Position numbers and translations under genes: made by a program. Under the pieces are notes generated by a model. That model searched no databases and was not told where the DNA came from. It saw only the letters and a program-made list of their open reading frames with translations. Shown here piece after piece: positions 1-6,249 of a DNA stretch of 7,264 nucleotides; the first letter of the stretch is position 1, and each line of letters opens with the position of its first letter. Source of the DNA: an uncultured Bacteroidales bacterium (GTDB lineage Bacteria; Bacteroidota; Bacteroidia; Bacteroidales; P3); the NCBI GenBank assembly GCA_937910265.1, contig CALEPD010000224.1, positions 1-7,264 of the forward strand. Reading direction: 5' to 3'.

Positions 1-1
1 C

Positions 2-1180
2 AACAAACTCATAGAAAGCAACCTTGGAGAAGGTTCATCGGTTGAAATAAAAGCGGCCGGAAGCAACGTCAATGTAACTGTTGACGGACATGACCATGGG
101 CAACACAAAGAAGTGTATTTCGAGGCTCTTGACACTGCATGCATATTGTGTATCAATCCACGCAACACAAAACAACGGACCTACGAAGGCAACCTACATA
201 TTAAGGTATTGCGCAGCGAATCGTTGCAACTCATTAACCACGTAGAGTTTGAGACCTATATAGCCGGAGTGGTACAAAGTGAAATATACGGCAAAAAGAC
301 CGACATATTCCGTGTACAAGCCATTATATCACGTACATGGGCAATGCGCAACATCAACAAACACAAAGCCGACGGCTATAATTTCTGCGACCATGTGCAC
401 TGCCAAGCCTACCACAACCGATGCATCCGTCCCGACATTATGCTCGGAGCCATTGCAAGCAGTGGCGAGACCATAGTGGACACCGCCGGCAACCTCATTG
501 AAACACCATTCCATTCAAACAGTGGCGGACAAACAGCCAATTCAGAAGATGTTTGGCGCAATGCCGTTCCTTATCTGCGTTCTGTTCAAGACACATTCAG
601 CTACCAAATGAGACAAAGCAATTGGAGCAAAACAATTGATAAAAACAGATGGCTCAACTACTTCGCCACAAAACACAAAATAGACATAAACGACAGTGCA
701 AACCGACAAGAACTGCTAAATTTCACACAAAACGAACGCAAAGCGAAGATATTGGGCATTCCCTTGACCCGAATACGTGTGGATTGGCAGCTAAAATCCA
801 CATTCTTCTCAGTAACGGTCGACAGCATCGACAACAATGTTGTACTGCACGGACATGGCTACGGACATGGTGTAGGATTAAGTCAGGAAGGAACGATACG
901 AATGGTGGAAATGGGCATCAGTTATGACAGTATCATCCGCCATTACTACACCGGAGCCCAAGTACACCGCGACAGCACCGCACCACACTCTTATGTGGAA
1001 AACTACATCAAGGAGATAACACAAATCATTGAAGACGACAAAAATACAGCAACCCAAACAAAGTCGAAAAAAGACGACTGGTTAGGACGTCTATTCCGCA
1101 TTCGCGACAGAGAGGAGCGTGAAGAAGTTTATATTGAAAGCGAAGAAGACATTGAGTCCGACTGGGAATATCAATGGTAA
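2..1180 (+). CDS. SpoIID/LytB-domain cell-wall protein, 5'-truncated by the window
   Basis: The reading frame is open from the left edge (codons from position 2), so the true start lies outside; a GTG at 113 is only an internal codon. 392 codons precede the TAA. Three hallmarks of the SpoIID domain are visible: ETYIAGVVQSEI at nt 251-286, whose last Glu (nt 281-283) aligns with the catalytic Glu region; CDHVHCQAY at nt 386-412, matching the Cys/His metal-binding loop; and HGYGHGVGLSQEG at nt 848-892. In SpoIID the domain cleaves denuded peptidoglycan strands as a lytic transglycosylase; LytB relatives enhance amidases. This organism is probably not a spore former, so a role in wall turnover or division is inferred. 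The residues before the domain look beta-rich. After it comes a charged tail (nt about 1010-1177) rich in Asp, Glu, Lys and Arg and ending WEYQW. It is the first visible gene of a probable operon, with 18 nt to the next gene. Confidence 0.9.
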   Translation, partial: NKLIESNLGEGSSVEIKAAGSNVNVTVDGHDHGQHKEVYFEALDTACILCINPRNTKQRTYEGNLHIKVLRSESLQLINHVEFETYIAGVVQSEIYGKKTDIFRVQAIISRTWAMRNINKHKADGYNFCDHVHCQAYHNRCIRPDIMLGAIASSGETIVDTAGNLIETPFHSNSGGQTANSEDVWRNAVPYLRSVQDTFSYQMRQSNWSKTIDKNRWLNYFATKHKIDINDSANRQELLNFTQNERKAKILGIPLTRIRVDWQLKSTFFSVTVDSIDNNVVLHGHGYGHGVGLSQEGTIRMVEMGISYDSIIRHYYTGAQVHRDSTAPHSYVENYIKEITQIIEDDKNTATQTKSKKDDWLGRLFRIRDREEREEVYIESEEDIESDWEYQW

Positions 1181-1198
1181 CACAAAAACACAATAACC

Positions 1199-1750
1199 AT
1201 GAGAAAAACGATTATCATAACATTGCTACTATGCCTGATGGGAGGAAGCTTCCAAGCACAAACAGTTGCATGGCAAAAGATTGAAGACGCAGCAAAAGCA
1301 GAAGTTGGACAAAAAATGTACTTCTTCGATTTTTACACCAGTTGGTGCGGTTGGTGCAAACGCATGGACCGCGACACCTTCAGCGACCCAACCGTATCGG
1401 CAATACTCAACAAATACTATATACCCGTCAAATTCAATGCCGAAAGCAATACACAGTTTGACTGGAACAACCAACATTTCACAGGTGGCATCTCGGTAAA
1501 CAACAGGCCTGCCACGCATACCTTTACCCGATATGTTCTGGGGCAAAAGATCGGGTATCCATCCTTTGCCATTTTCCTGCCCAACCAGCAGTTGCTTCAA
1601 GTTATACCCGGATATGTTCCGGCCTCTGACTTTGTGAAAATTCTATGGTATTTCGTATCGGGCGACTATAACAAATACCCCTTCGAAAAGTACCAGCAGA
1701 TTTTTGACAAGGAGATTGCCCCTGCAATGCAACAACAACTCAAACAATAA
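1199..1750 (+). CDS. Exported thioredoxin-fold protein with CGWC active site
   Basis: 183 aa. Residues 1-20 form a classic Sec signal peptide (MRKT, hydrophobic core, probable cleavage after SFQA), so the mature protein should be periplasmic; this also supports the ATG at 1199. The redox motif WCGWCK places Cys50 and Cys53 at the start of the first helix, and the conserved cis-proline is Pro121 in GYPS. Between the second core strand (about residues 75-82) and the cis-Pro loop there are roughly 38 residues, longer than in classical thioredoxin. Such an insert is seen in a Bacteroidota subgroup of thioredoxin-like (thioredoxin_7/DUF255-like) proteins. The likely role is thiol-disulphide reduction or exchange on envelope proteins; the partner is unknown. 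It sits 18 nt after the SpoIID-like gene and 21 nt before ftsY, so it is probably co-transcribed. The fold is secure, the substrate is not. Confidence 0.88.
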   Translation: MRKTIIITLLLCLMGGSFQAQTVAWQKIEDAAKAEVGQKMYFFDFYTSWCGWCKRMDRDTFSDPTVSAILNKYYIPVKFNAESNTQFDWNNQHFTGGISVNNRPATHTFTRYVLGQKIGYPSFAIFLPNQQLLQVIPGYVPASDFVKILWYFVSGDYNKYPFEKYQQIFDKEIAPAMQQQLKQ

Positions 1751-1771
1751 TAACAGACAAAACATACAACC

Positions 1772-2722
1772 ATGGGACTATTTTCAATTTTCAAGAAAGA
1801 GAAAAAAGAGAGCCTGGACAATGGTTTGACCAAAACCAAAGAAAGCTTTCTCGCCAAACTTGGCAAGGCCATAATCGGAAAATCGACTGTTGACGACAGT
1901 GTGCTCGACAACTTGGAAGAAACTCTTATCACGTCAGATGTAGGAGTGGAAACCACACTGAAAATCATCGAGCAGTTGCAAGAACGAATCAAACGCGACA
2001 AATTCATAAGCACTTCTGAACTTAACGGCATACTCCGCGAAGAGATAGCCTCTTTACTCAAAAAAGAAAACAACGATTTCCCCGCAGACTTTGATGCACC
2101 AATGCCTAAAAAACCATATGTGGTGCTTGTTGTGGGTGTGAACGGTGTAGGCAAGACCACTACCATTGCAAAATTAGCATACCAATACAAACAGACAGGG
2201 AAAAAAGTGATGCTCGGAGCCGCCGACACCTTCCGCGCAGCAGCAGTGGAACAACTGATGCTGTGGGCAGAAAGGGTTGACGTGCCCATCGTGCAACAAG
2301 GCATGAATGCCGACCCCGCATCAGTGGCATACGACACACTCCAATCAGCCATCTCGAAAGATATCGATGTTGTGCTGATAGACACCGCAGGACGTTTGCA
2401 TAACAAAGTAGGATTGATGAACGAGTTGTCGAAAATCAGAAAGGTAATGCAAAAGTTGATTCCCGACGCGCCCCACGAGGTATTGTTGGTATTGGATGCG
2501 TCAACCGGACAAAATGCAGTGGAACAAGCCCGACAGTTCACCGCCGCCACCGATGTCAACGCCCTTGCGCTCACCAAACTCGACGGCACTGCCAAAGGCG
2601 GAGTTATTATCGGAATAAGCGACCAATTCAACATTCCTGTCCGCTATATCGGTTTAGGAGAGAAAATGACCGACCTCCAAACCTTCAATCCAGATGAATT
2701 TGTAGATTCCCTATTCAACTAA
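1772..2722 (+). CDS. ftsY: Signal recognition particle receptor FtsY
   Basis: 316 aa SRP-family GTPase. The N-domain helical bundle covers roughly residues 20-100. The G domain follows with the P-loop GVNGVGKT at 122-129, DTFRAAAVEQL from 152, DTAGR at 204-208 and TKLDG at 268-272. The C-terminal GLGEKMTDLQTFNP region is typical of FtsY and distinguishes it from Ffh, which would carry an additional Met-rich M domain. FtsY docks the Ffh/4.5S RNA/ribosome complex at the inner membrane and delivers nascent membrane proteins to SecYEG. The long acidic A domain of E. coli FtsY is absent; only a short start (MGLFSIFKKEKKE), which may bind membrane lipids, precedes the N domain, as is common in Bacteroidota. 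The ATG at 1772 follows an A-rich leader without Shine-Dalgarno sequence. It lies 11 nt before rimO. Confidence 0.97.
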   Translation: MGLFSIFKKEKKESLDNGLTKTKESFLAKLGKAIIGKSTVDDSVLDNLEETLITSDVGVETTLKIIEQLQERIKRDKFISTSELNGILREEIASLLKKENNDFPADFDAPMPKKPYVVLVVGVNGVGKTTTIAKLAYQYKQTGKKVMLGAADTFRAAAVEQLMLWAERVDVPIVQQGMNADPASVAYDTLQSAISKDIDVVLIDTAGRLHNKVGLMNELSKIRKVMQKLIPDAPHEVLLVLDASTGQNAVEQARQFTAATDVNALALTKLDGTAKGGVIIGISDQFNIPVRYIGLGEKMTDLQTFNPDEFVDSLFN

Positions 2723-2733
2723 AAGCCATACAA

Positions 2734-4050
2734 ATGCTCAGTATCAATATCATCACCATGGGTTGCTCGAAAAACAGAGTAGACTCGGAAAACATCGGAG
2801 GACATGCCCTCAAGAGCGGCCATAAAGTGTATTACGAACGGCCGCACAACGATTGCGATATTGTCATTGTCAACACGTGTGGTTTTATCGGCGATGCCAA
2901 AGAGGAGTCGATAAACGAAATACTTACCCAAATCGAGAACAAAACACGATTCAACCGTCGACACACGCACGACGGGAAACACCGTAGGCTGATTGTTATA
3001 GGCTGCTTGGTTGAGCGATACCGCCGCGTGCTGAAAAAGGAATTTCCGGAGGTAGACGAATGGTATGGTGTTCACCAATGGGACAAAATAACCAAATCGC
3101 TCGGCAGAAAAGCGAAAACGCCCTTCTGCCAACTACGCAAAACCAGCACTCCAAAACATTACGCATATCTCAAAATATCGGAAGGATGCGACCGGAGTTG
3201 TTCGTACTGCGCCATTCCCCAAATACGTGGGGCACACCGTTCGCGTCCCATCGAGGAAATTGTGGAAGAGGCTAAAATGCTTGTACAACAAGGCGTACAA
3301 GAGTTGTTGGTCATAGCACAGGACACAACCTATTATGGAATAGACCTGTACGGCAAGCGCAAAATTGCAGAATTGATGGAACGTCTGGCTACCGAGACAA
3401 ATGCCGAATGGATCCGCCTGCATTATACCTACCCTACCGGATTCCCGCAGGAACTCATTGCTGTGATGGCGAAATATGCCAACATCTGCAAATACATCGA
3501 CATTCCGTTGCAACACATCAATAGTGGGTTGCTGCAATCGATGCACCGTGGCATAGACCGTGAAGGAACACTGAAACTTATAGAAGATTTGCGCAGTCAA
3601 ATACCTGGCATCACGATACGCACCACACTCATTGTTGGTTACCCGGGTGAAGGCATCGAAGAATTTGAGGAACTGAAATCGTTCGTACAACAAGCACGGT
3701 TCAACCTAATGGGATGCTTTGCCTACTCGCCAGAGGAGGGCACTCCTGCCTACCAATTGGGTGACCCTGTTGACGAAGAGGAAAAACTACGCCGTGTGGA
3801 TGAATTGATGATGATCCAGGAAAATCTGTCGTTGGAAATAAACAGCGAACATATCGGCAAAATATATCGGGTGCTCATCGACCGGAAAGAAGGCGACAGC
3901 ATATACATCGGCCGCACAGAATACGATTCACCTGAAGTGGACAATGAAGTAATCGTAACATCTGAAGAGCGACTCTCGATAGGGAAATTCTACGATGTCA
4001 AAATAAACGACGCATACGAACACGACCTACAGGGAGAACTCTACAGATAG
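2734..4050 (+). CDS. rimO: Ribosomal protein S12 methylthiotransferase RimO
   Basis: 438 aa radical-SAM methylthiotransferase that adds a methylthio group to a conserved Asp of ribosomal protein uS12. The N-terminal UPF0004 domain opens with IITMGCSKNRVDSEN. Its three iron-sulphur Cys are Cys11, Cys49 (NTCGFIGDAKEES) and Cys91 (IGCLVERY). The radical SAM cluster motif CxxxCxxC is Cys152-Cys156-Cys159 (SEGCDRSCSYCAIP). The TRAM substrate-binding domain fills about residues 372-437 (YIGRTEYDSPEVD). The VDSEN, CAIPQIRG and SPEVD signatures favour RimO over the tRNA enzyme MiaB. A short His/Arg-rich loop (residues 71-85) between Cys49 and Cys91 appears longer than in Bacteroides homologues as I recall them. 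ATG 2734 puts the first Cys at the usual distance. It is the last gene of the left operon; ftsY-rimO adjacency is common in Bacteroidales. Confidence 0.96.
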   Translation: MLSINIITMGCSKNRVDSENIGGHALKSGHKVYYERPHNDCDIVIVNTCGFIGDAKEESINEILTQIENKTRFNRRHTHDGKHRRLIVIGCLVERYRRVLKKEFPEVDEWYGVHQWDKITKSLGRKAKTPFCQLRKTSTPKHYAYLKISEGCDRSCSYCAIPQIRGAHRSRPIEEIVEEAKMLVQQGVQELLVIAQDTTYYGIDLYGKRKIAELMERLATETNAEWIRLHYTYPTGFPQELIAVMAKYANICKYIDIPLQHINSGLLQSMHRGIDREGTLKLIEDLRSQIPGITIRTTLIVGYPGEGIEEFEELKSFVQQARFNLMGCFAYSPEEGTPAYQLGDPVDEEEKLRRVDELMMIQENLSLEINSEHIGKIYRVLIDRKEGDSIYIGRTEYDSPEVDNEVIVTSEERLSIGKFYDVKINDAYEHDLQGELYR

Positions 4051-4076
4051 CACAGAAATCTGGGTCGAAAGCTTTC

Positions 4077-4114
4077 CCATACCAAATCGAAGCGAAATGC
4101 AAGGTTTGGTATGG
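4077..4114 (+). terminator. Hairpin in the rimO 3' region, possible terminator or mRNA-end structure
   Basis: Arms 4077-4088 and 4103-4114 pair over 12 bp (CCATACCAAATC with GGTTTGGTATGG, one G-T wobble) around a 14-nt loop. It begins 27 nt after the rimO stop and ends 33 nt before the next promoter, where a terminator would be expected. No T tract follows, so intrinsic termination is uncertain; it may instead protect the 3' end of the operon mRNA. Confidence 0.5.
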
Positions 4115-4146
4115 TGTACAATATTTGTTAAAAAGAGAGGAAAATA

Positions 4147-4178
4147 TTTGTTTACTTAGAATAATATTAGTATCTTTG
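4147..4178 (+). promoter_or_regulatory. Bacteroides-type promoter for the yceD-rpmF operon
   Basis: A -33 element TTTG (4147-4150) is separated by 20 bp from the -7 element TATCTTTG (4171-4178), followed by C. This matches the primary sigma factor (sigma-ABfr) consensus TTTG-N19-21-TAnnTTTGY. The predicted transcript would start around 4186, leaving a leader of only about 15 nt before the ATG at 4201, with no Shine-Dalgarno sequence. Confidence 0.8.
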
Positions 4179-4200
4179 CAAACTCAATACGAGTGCATAA

Positions 4201-4707
4201 ATGAGTCATAAAAGCGACACCATCATCCAATTTAAAGGATTAGAATCAGGTAGTTACACATACCAATACACCTTGGATGAGGACTTCTTTTCGGAATTCG
4301 AAAATGAAGAATTTGCATCTGCAAAAGTCGATTTTGATGTTCATTTAGAGAAATCTGAGCGCATGCTGGTGTTAAATTTTTCCTTTTCAGGAACAGTTCA
4401 AAGCCAATGCGACCGTTGCTTGGGAGAACTCGAGGTGCCGGTTTCGGGAGAAGAGATGCTGTGTGTGAAGTTCGGCAACCAAGAGAACCACGACGATGAA
4501 GACGTGCTGTTTATACCCGACAACGAAAACCAGATAGACTTGGCGCAGTGGATGTATGAGTACACAGTACTCGCGTTTCCCATGCGTCATGTGCACCCCG
4601 ACGGAGAATGCCAACCCGAGATGGTTAAATTGTTGCACCAAGAGAACGAAGATGCAGAAGAGCAACAAACAGACCCACGTTGGGAGGCACTCAAAAACTT
4701 GAAATAA
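4201..4707 (+). CDS. YceD/DUF177 family protein, 23S rRNA/50S accumulation factor
   Basis: 168 aa, acidic, without signal peptide or membrane segment. The family signature is a beta-rich core followed by CDRCLGELEVPV (Cys70 and Cys73), an acidic stretch (about 93-111), the DLAQWMYEYTVLAFPM helix (113-128), a His/Cys segment HVHPDGEC (130-137) and the conserved end DPRWEALKNLK (158-168). DUF177 proteins (E. coli YceD, plant DUF177A) are linked to 23S rRNA accumulation and are usually encoded just upstream of rpmF, exactly as here. The biochemical mechanism is unsettled. The Cys pair could bind metal, but only one CxxC is present, with a lone Cys at 137. It is the first gene after the promoter at 4147-4178 and is followed at 24 nt by rpmF. 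Confidence 0.9.
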   Translation: MSHKSDTIIQFKGLESGSYTYQYTLDEDFFSEFENEEFASAKVDFDVHLEKSERMLVLNFSFSGTVQSQCDRCLGELEVPVSGEEMLCVKFGNQENHDDEDVLFIPDNENQIDLAQWMYEYTVLAFPMRHVHPDGECQPEMVKLLHQENEDAEEQQTDPRWEALKNLK

Positions 4708-4731
4708 AAAACAAATAAAAAATAATTAATT

Positions 4732-4917
4732 ATGCCACATCCAAAACACAGATTCTCGCAAACCAGAACGGCTAAGAGAAGATCACATGACGGCTTGGAG
4801 AAAGCACAGTTGACCACATGCAGCAACTGTGGCACCCAAGTAATGTACCACCACGTATGTCCCGAATGCGGATACTACAGAGGTAGATTAGCAATCGAAA
4901 AGACTGCTAAAGAATAG
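4732..4917 (+). CDS. rpmF: 50S ribosomal protein bL32
   Basis: 61 aa, basic, of normal length for bL32. It starts MPHPKHRFSQTRTAKRRSHD, the family's N-terminal arm, which threads into 23S rRNA near the peptidyl transferase/exit-tunnel region. It keeps the four zinc-ribbon cysteines: Cys30 and Cys33 (TCSNCG), Cys43 and Cys46 (VCPECGYY). This is therefore the zinc-binding (C+) form, not the zinc-free paralogue made under zinc limitation. The 24-nt spacer from yceD is almost pure A/T without Shine-Dalgarno sequence, typical for strongly translated Bacteroidota genes. A strong terminator follows 17 nt after the stop, so fabH, which often follows rpmF in Bacteroides, is not part of this operon here. 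Confidence 0.97.
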   Translation: MPHPKHRFSQTRTAKRRSHDGLEKAQLTTCSNCGTQVMYHHVCPECGYYRGRLAIEKTAKE

Positions 4918-4934
4918 GTGATCGACAAACACGC

Positions 4935-4974
4935 ATAAAAAAGAGGTTTTCCGATTGGAAAACCTCTTTTTTAT
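4935..4974. terminator. Bidirectional intrinsic terminator between rpmF and the barrel gene
   Basis: An 18-bp perfect inverted repeat (arms 4935-4952 and 4957-4974) has a 4-nt loop (GATT). Its core is GAGGTTTTCC / GGAAAACCTC, flanked by six A on the left and six T on the right. Each strand therefore has a stem followed by a U tract. It lies 17 nt after the rpmF stop and 36 nt beyond the end of the convergent barrel gene, so it should stop both transcripts. Confidence 0.92.
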
Positions 4975-5010
4975 ATCACATAGCATACACAAGAAAGCTC
5001 TATCATCTGA

Positions 5011-5823
5011 TTAGAAATGGATATTAAATCCCAATCTGATCAAACCAAGATGCTCGTCGAGAGTTTGAGCATTCATATTGGCACCGAAATAGAACCCCGA
5101 AACAGTTTGACTTTGTTCACTGAAATTATCCTTTGCAAAGGGCACTACCGGACCCACGCCATCATCTCTAACTGTAATGGAGCTGGAGACAAATCCAAGA
5201 GAGGCCAAATCGATGTACAGGTCCATCGAGCAACGGTCGTTAAATTTGTAATTCAAGCCGGGGACCACAGTTAATGCGAAATCGGTTCCTCTGGCATCAA
5301 CCTTGAAAGTTGTGTCAATGTCCTCAAGCATTGCAAATTCGCCTTGATCAAATATCGTACCAAGACCGTTGGTGTTTATCGACACCGTAGGCTTGAATGC
5401 AAAACCGACAGAGACCTGAGCTTCTACGAAAGCGGTAAACTTATTGAATGAAAACAAATTGTAACGCAAGTAGGGAGCAATGACCAACGCTGTGGTTTTT
5501 GTCTGATAAAAACCATCAAAATCTGCCACATGGGGATATACATCACTAAAAGCGCTGTACTCTTTTTCACTCAGGTAGTTGAAGCCCAAAGAGACTCCCA
5601 CCTGCATCTTTTCATTCAATTGGTAGCCGAATTTCGGAGCGATGAGCAAAGCGCTCTGCGCATCGGCAGGAATAGTGTACTCAAAAACATTATTCTCGAA
5701 CTGCCTGTAGTAATTATCGTTTCCTCCTGTGGTAGACAACGACAATGCACCACCTACAATAAATTGAGCACTTGCAACATAAACTGCAAGAACCATCGAA
5801 ATAGTTAAAAAGAATCTTTTCAT
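5011..5823 (-). CDS. Outer-membrane beta-barrel protein (OmpX/OmpW-like small porin-like)
   Basis: 270 aa. Residues 1-19 are a clear signal peptide (MKRF, hydrophobic core, ending VASA before QF). The mature part shows alternating polar and hydrophobic residues and Gly-rich turns, as in transmembrane beta strands, for example ALLIAPKFGYQLNEKMQVGV, TALVIAPYLRYNLF and LTVVPGLNYKFNDRCSMDLY. It ends in LIRLGFNIHF with a terminal Phe, the usual signal for BAM-mediated outer-membrane insertion. It fits the Bacteroidota outer-membrane beta-barrel families (OMP_b-brl). Cargo or function cannot be read from the sequence: structural, adhesion and small-molecule channel roles all remain possible. It is transcribed alone, convergent to rpmF and divergent from mutB, from its own promoter at 5863-5894. 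The start is fixed by the signal peptide and that promoter. Confidence 0.85.
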   Translation of the reverse strand: MKRFFLTISMVLAVYVASAQFIVGGALSLSTTGGNDNYYRQFENNVFEYTIPADAQSALLIAPKFGYQLNEKMQVGVSLGFNYLSEKEYSAFSDVYPHVADFDGFYQTKTTALVIAPYLRYNLFSFNKFTAFVEAQVSVGFAFKPTVSINTNGLGTIFDQGEFAMLEDIDTTFKVDARGTDFALTVVPGLNYKFNDRCSMDLYIDLASLGFVSSSITVRDDGVGPVVPFAKDNFSEQSQTVSGFYFGANMNAQTLDEHLGLIRLGFNIHF

Positions 5824-5862
5824 GACATTAAAATTTTAATTAGTAATCTAGTTATCGGAATG

Positions 5863-5894
5863 CAAAATTAAATGATTACAGTCAATAGAACAAA
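5863..5894 (-). promoter_or_regulatory. Bacteroides-type promoter for the barrel gene
   Basis: Read on the - strand, TTTG (5894-5891) is followed after 20 bp by TAATTTTG (5870-5863) and then C. Spacing and sequence agree with the -33/-7 consensus of the Bacteroidota primary sigma factor. The transcript would start near 5855, giving a leader of about 30 nt that is A/T-rich and lacks a Shine-Dalgarno sequence. Confidence 0.8.
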
Positions 5895-5991
5895 TTTTTA
5901 ACATAATCGACCACCTATTCCACAATAGAAACCATTCATTGTACAGAACAGACAACACTTACAGGCATATGGCAAGAACAGTAATCAGCCC

Positions 5992-6105
5992 ATGAAAAAG
6001 GATATATTCGAGATTTTCACAACGACCTTGGCAACCATGAATCGGCGAGAGCAAAAGGCGCCTGAAGACGCTGAAAACAGACATGGAAAACAGAAACATA
6101 TTTAA
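5992..6105 (+). CDS. Possible small ORF of 37 aa, unproven
   Basis: An ATG at 5992 opens a frame that starts MKKDIFEIFTTTLATMN, continues with a very polar, Lys/Glu/His-rich second half, and ends at TAA 6105. No signal peptide, membrane segment or known motif is visible, and no -33/-7 promoter was found directly upstream. The bases before the ATG are not the A-rich leader seen at the other genes here. It may be a chance ORF in the intergenic region; it is listed only because it is one of the few open frames between the barrel gene and mutB. Confidence 0.15.
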   Translation: MKKDIFEIFTTTLATMNRREQKAPEDAENRHGKQKHI

Positions 6106-6199
6106 CATTACATTTGCCTCCAAGGCCAACACTTTGAAATCAAAATAGACGAAAACGAGTTTTTTTACACCTTATATAAAGAAATTCAATTAAATTACT

Positions 6200-6207
6200 T
6201 ATATTTG
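6200..6207 (+). promoter_or_regulatory. Probable -7 element of the mutB promoter
   Basis: TATATTTG followed by C matches TAnnTTTGY and lies 42 nt before the mutB ATG, giving a leader of about 35 nt. At the expected -33 position (about 6176-6179) there is no TTTG, so the promoter is incomplete; it may be weaker or need an activator. Confidence 0.55.
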
Positions 6208-6249
6208 CAGACAATAGAAAACCGATAACAAAACAATAACTAATTGATA

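Larger units (their letters stand above)
5824..6249. other. Divergent intergenic region between the barrel gene and mutB
   Basis: 426 bp. It holds the barrel-gene promoter (5863-5894, - strand), a possible 37-codon ORF (5992-6105, + strand), a run of seven T (6160-6166) and the mutB -7 element (6200-6207). The remainder, including 5900-5990, shows no gene, tRNA, strong hairpin or repeat that I can support. Confidence 0.7.

Noticed and set aside
113..115. GTG at 113 as start of the SpoIID-like gene
   Set aside because: The frame continues upstream without a stop to the window edge and the residues before it look like a normal folded protein, so the real start lies outside.
1666..2634. 322-codon open frame on the - strand opposite ftsY
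   Set aside because: It is fully antisense to a gene with all FtsY motifs; the translation is Ser/Leu-rich without any recognisable domain, as expected for a shadow frame.
2719..3693. Two long - strand frames (2719-3132 and 3133-3693) opposite rimO
   Set aside because: They mirror rimO, whose cluster Cys residues and TRAM domain are intact; the antisense products show no domain, promoter or signal.
4182..4194. Tiny hairpin (ACTC / GAGT) just before the yceD start codon
   Set aside because: Only four base pairs; too weak to support a regulatory call.
5017..5808. Two + strand frames inside the barrel gene
   Set aside because: The - strand frame has a signal peptide, barrel pattern, terminal Phe and a matching promoter; the + strand frames have none of these.
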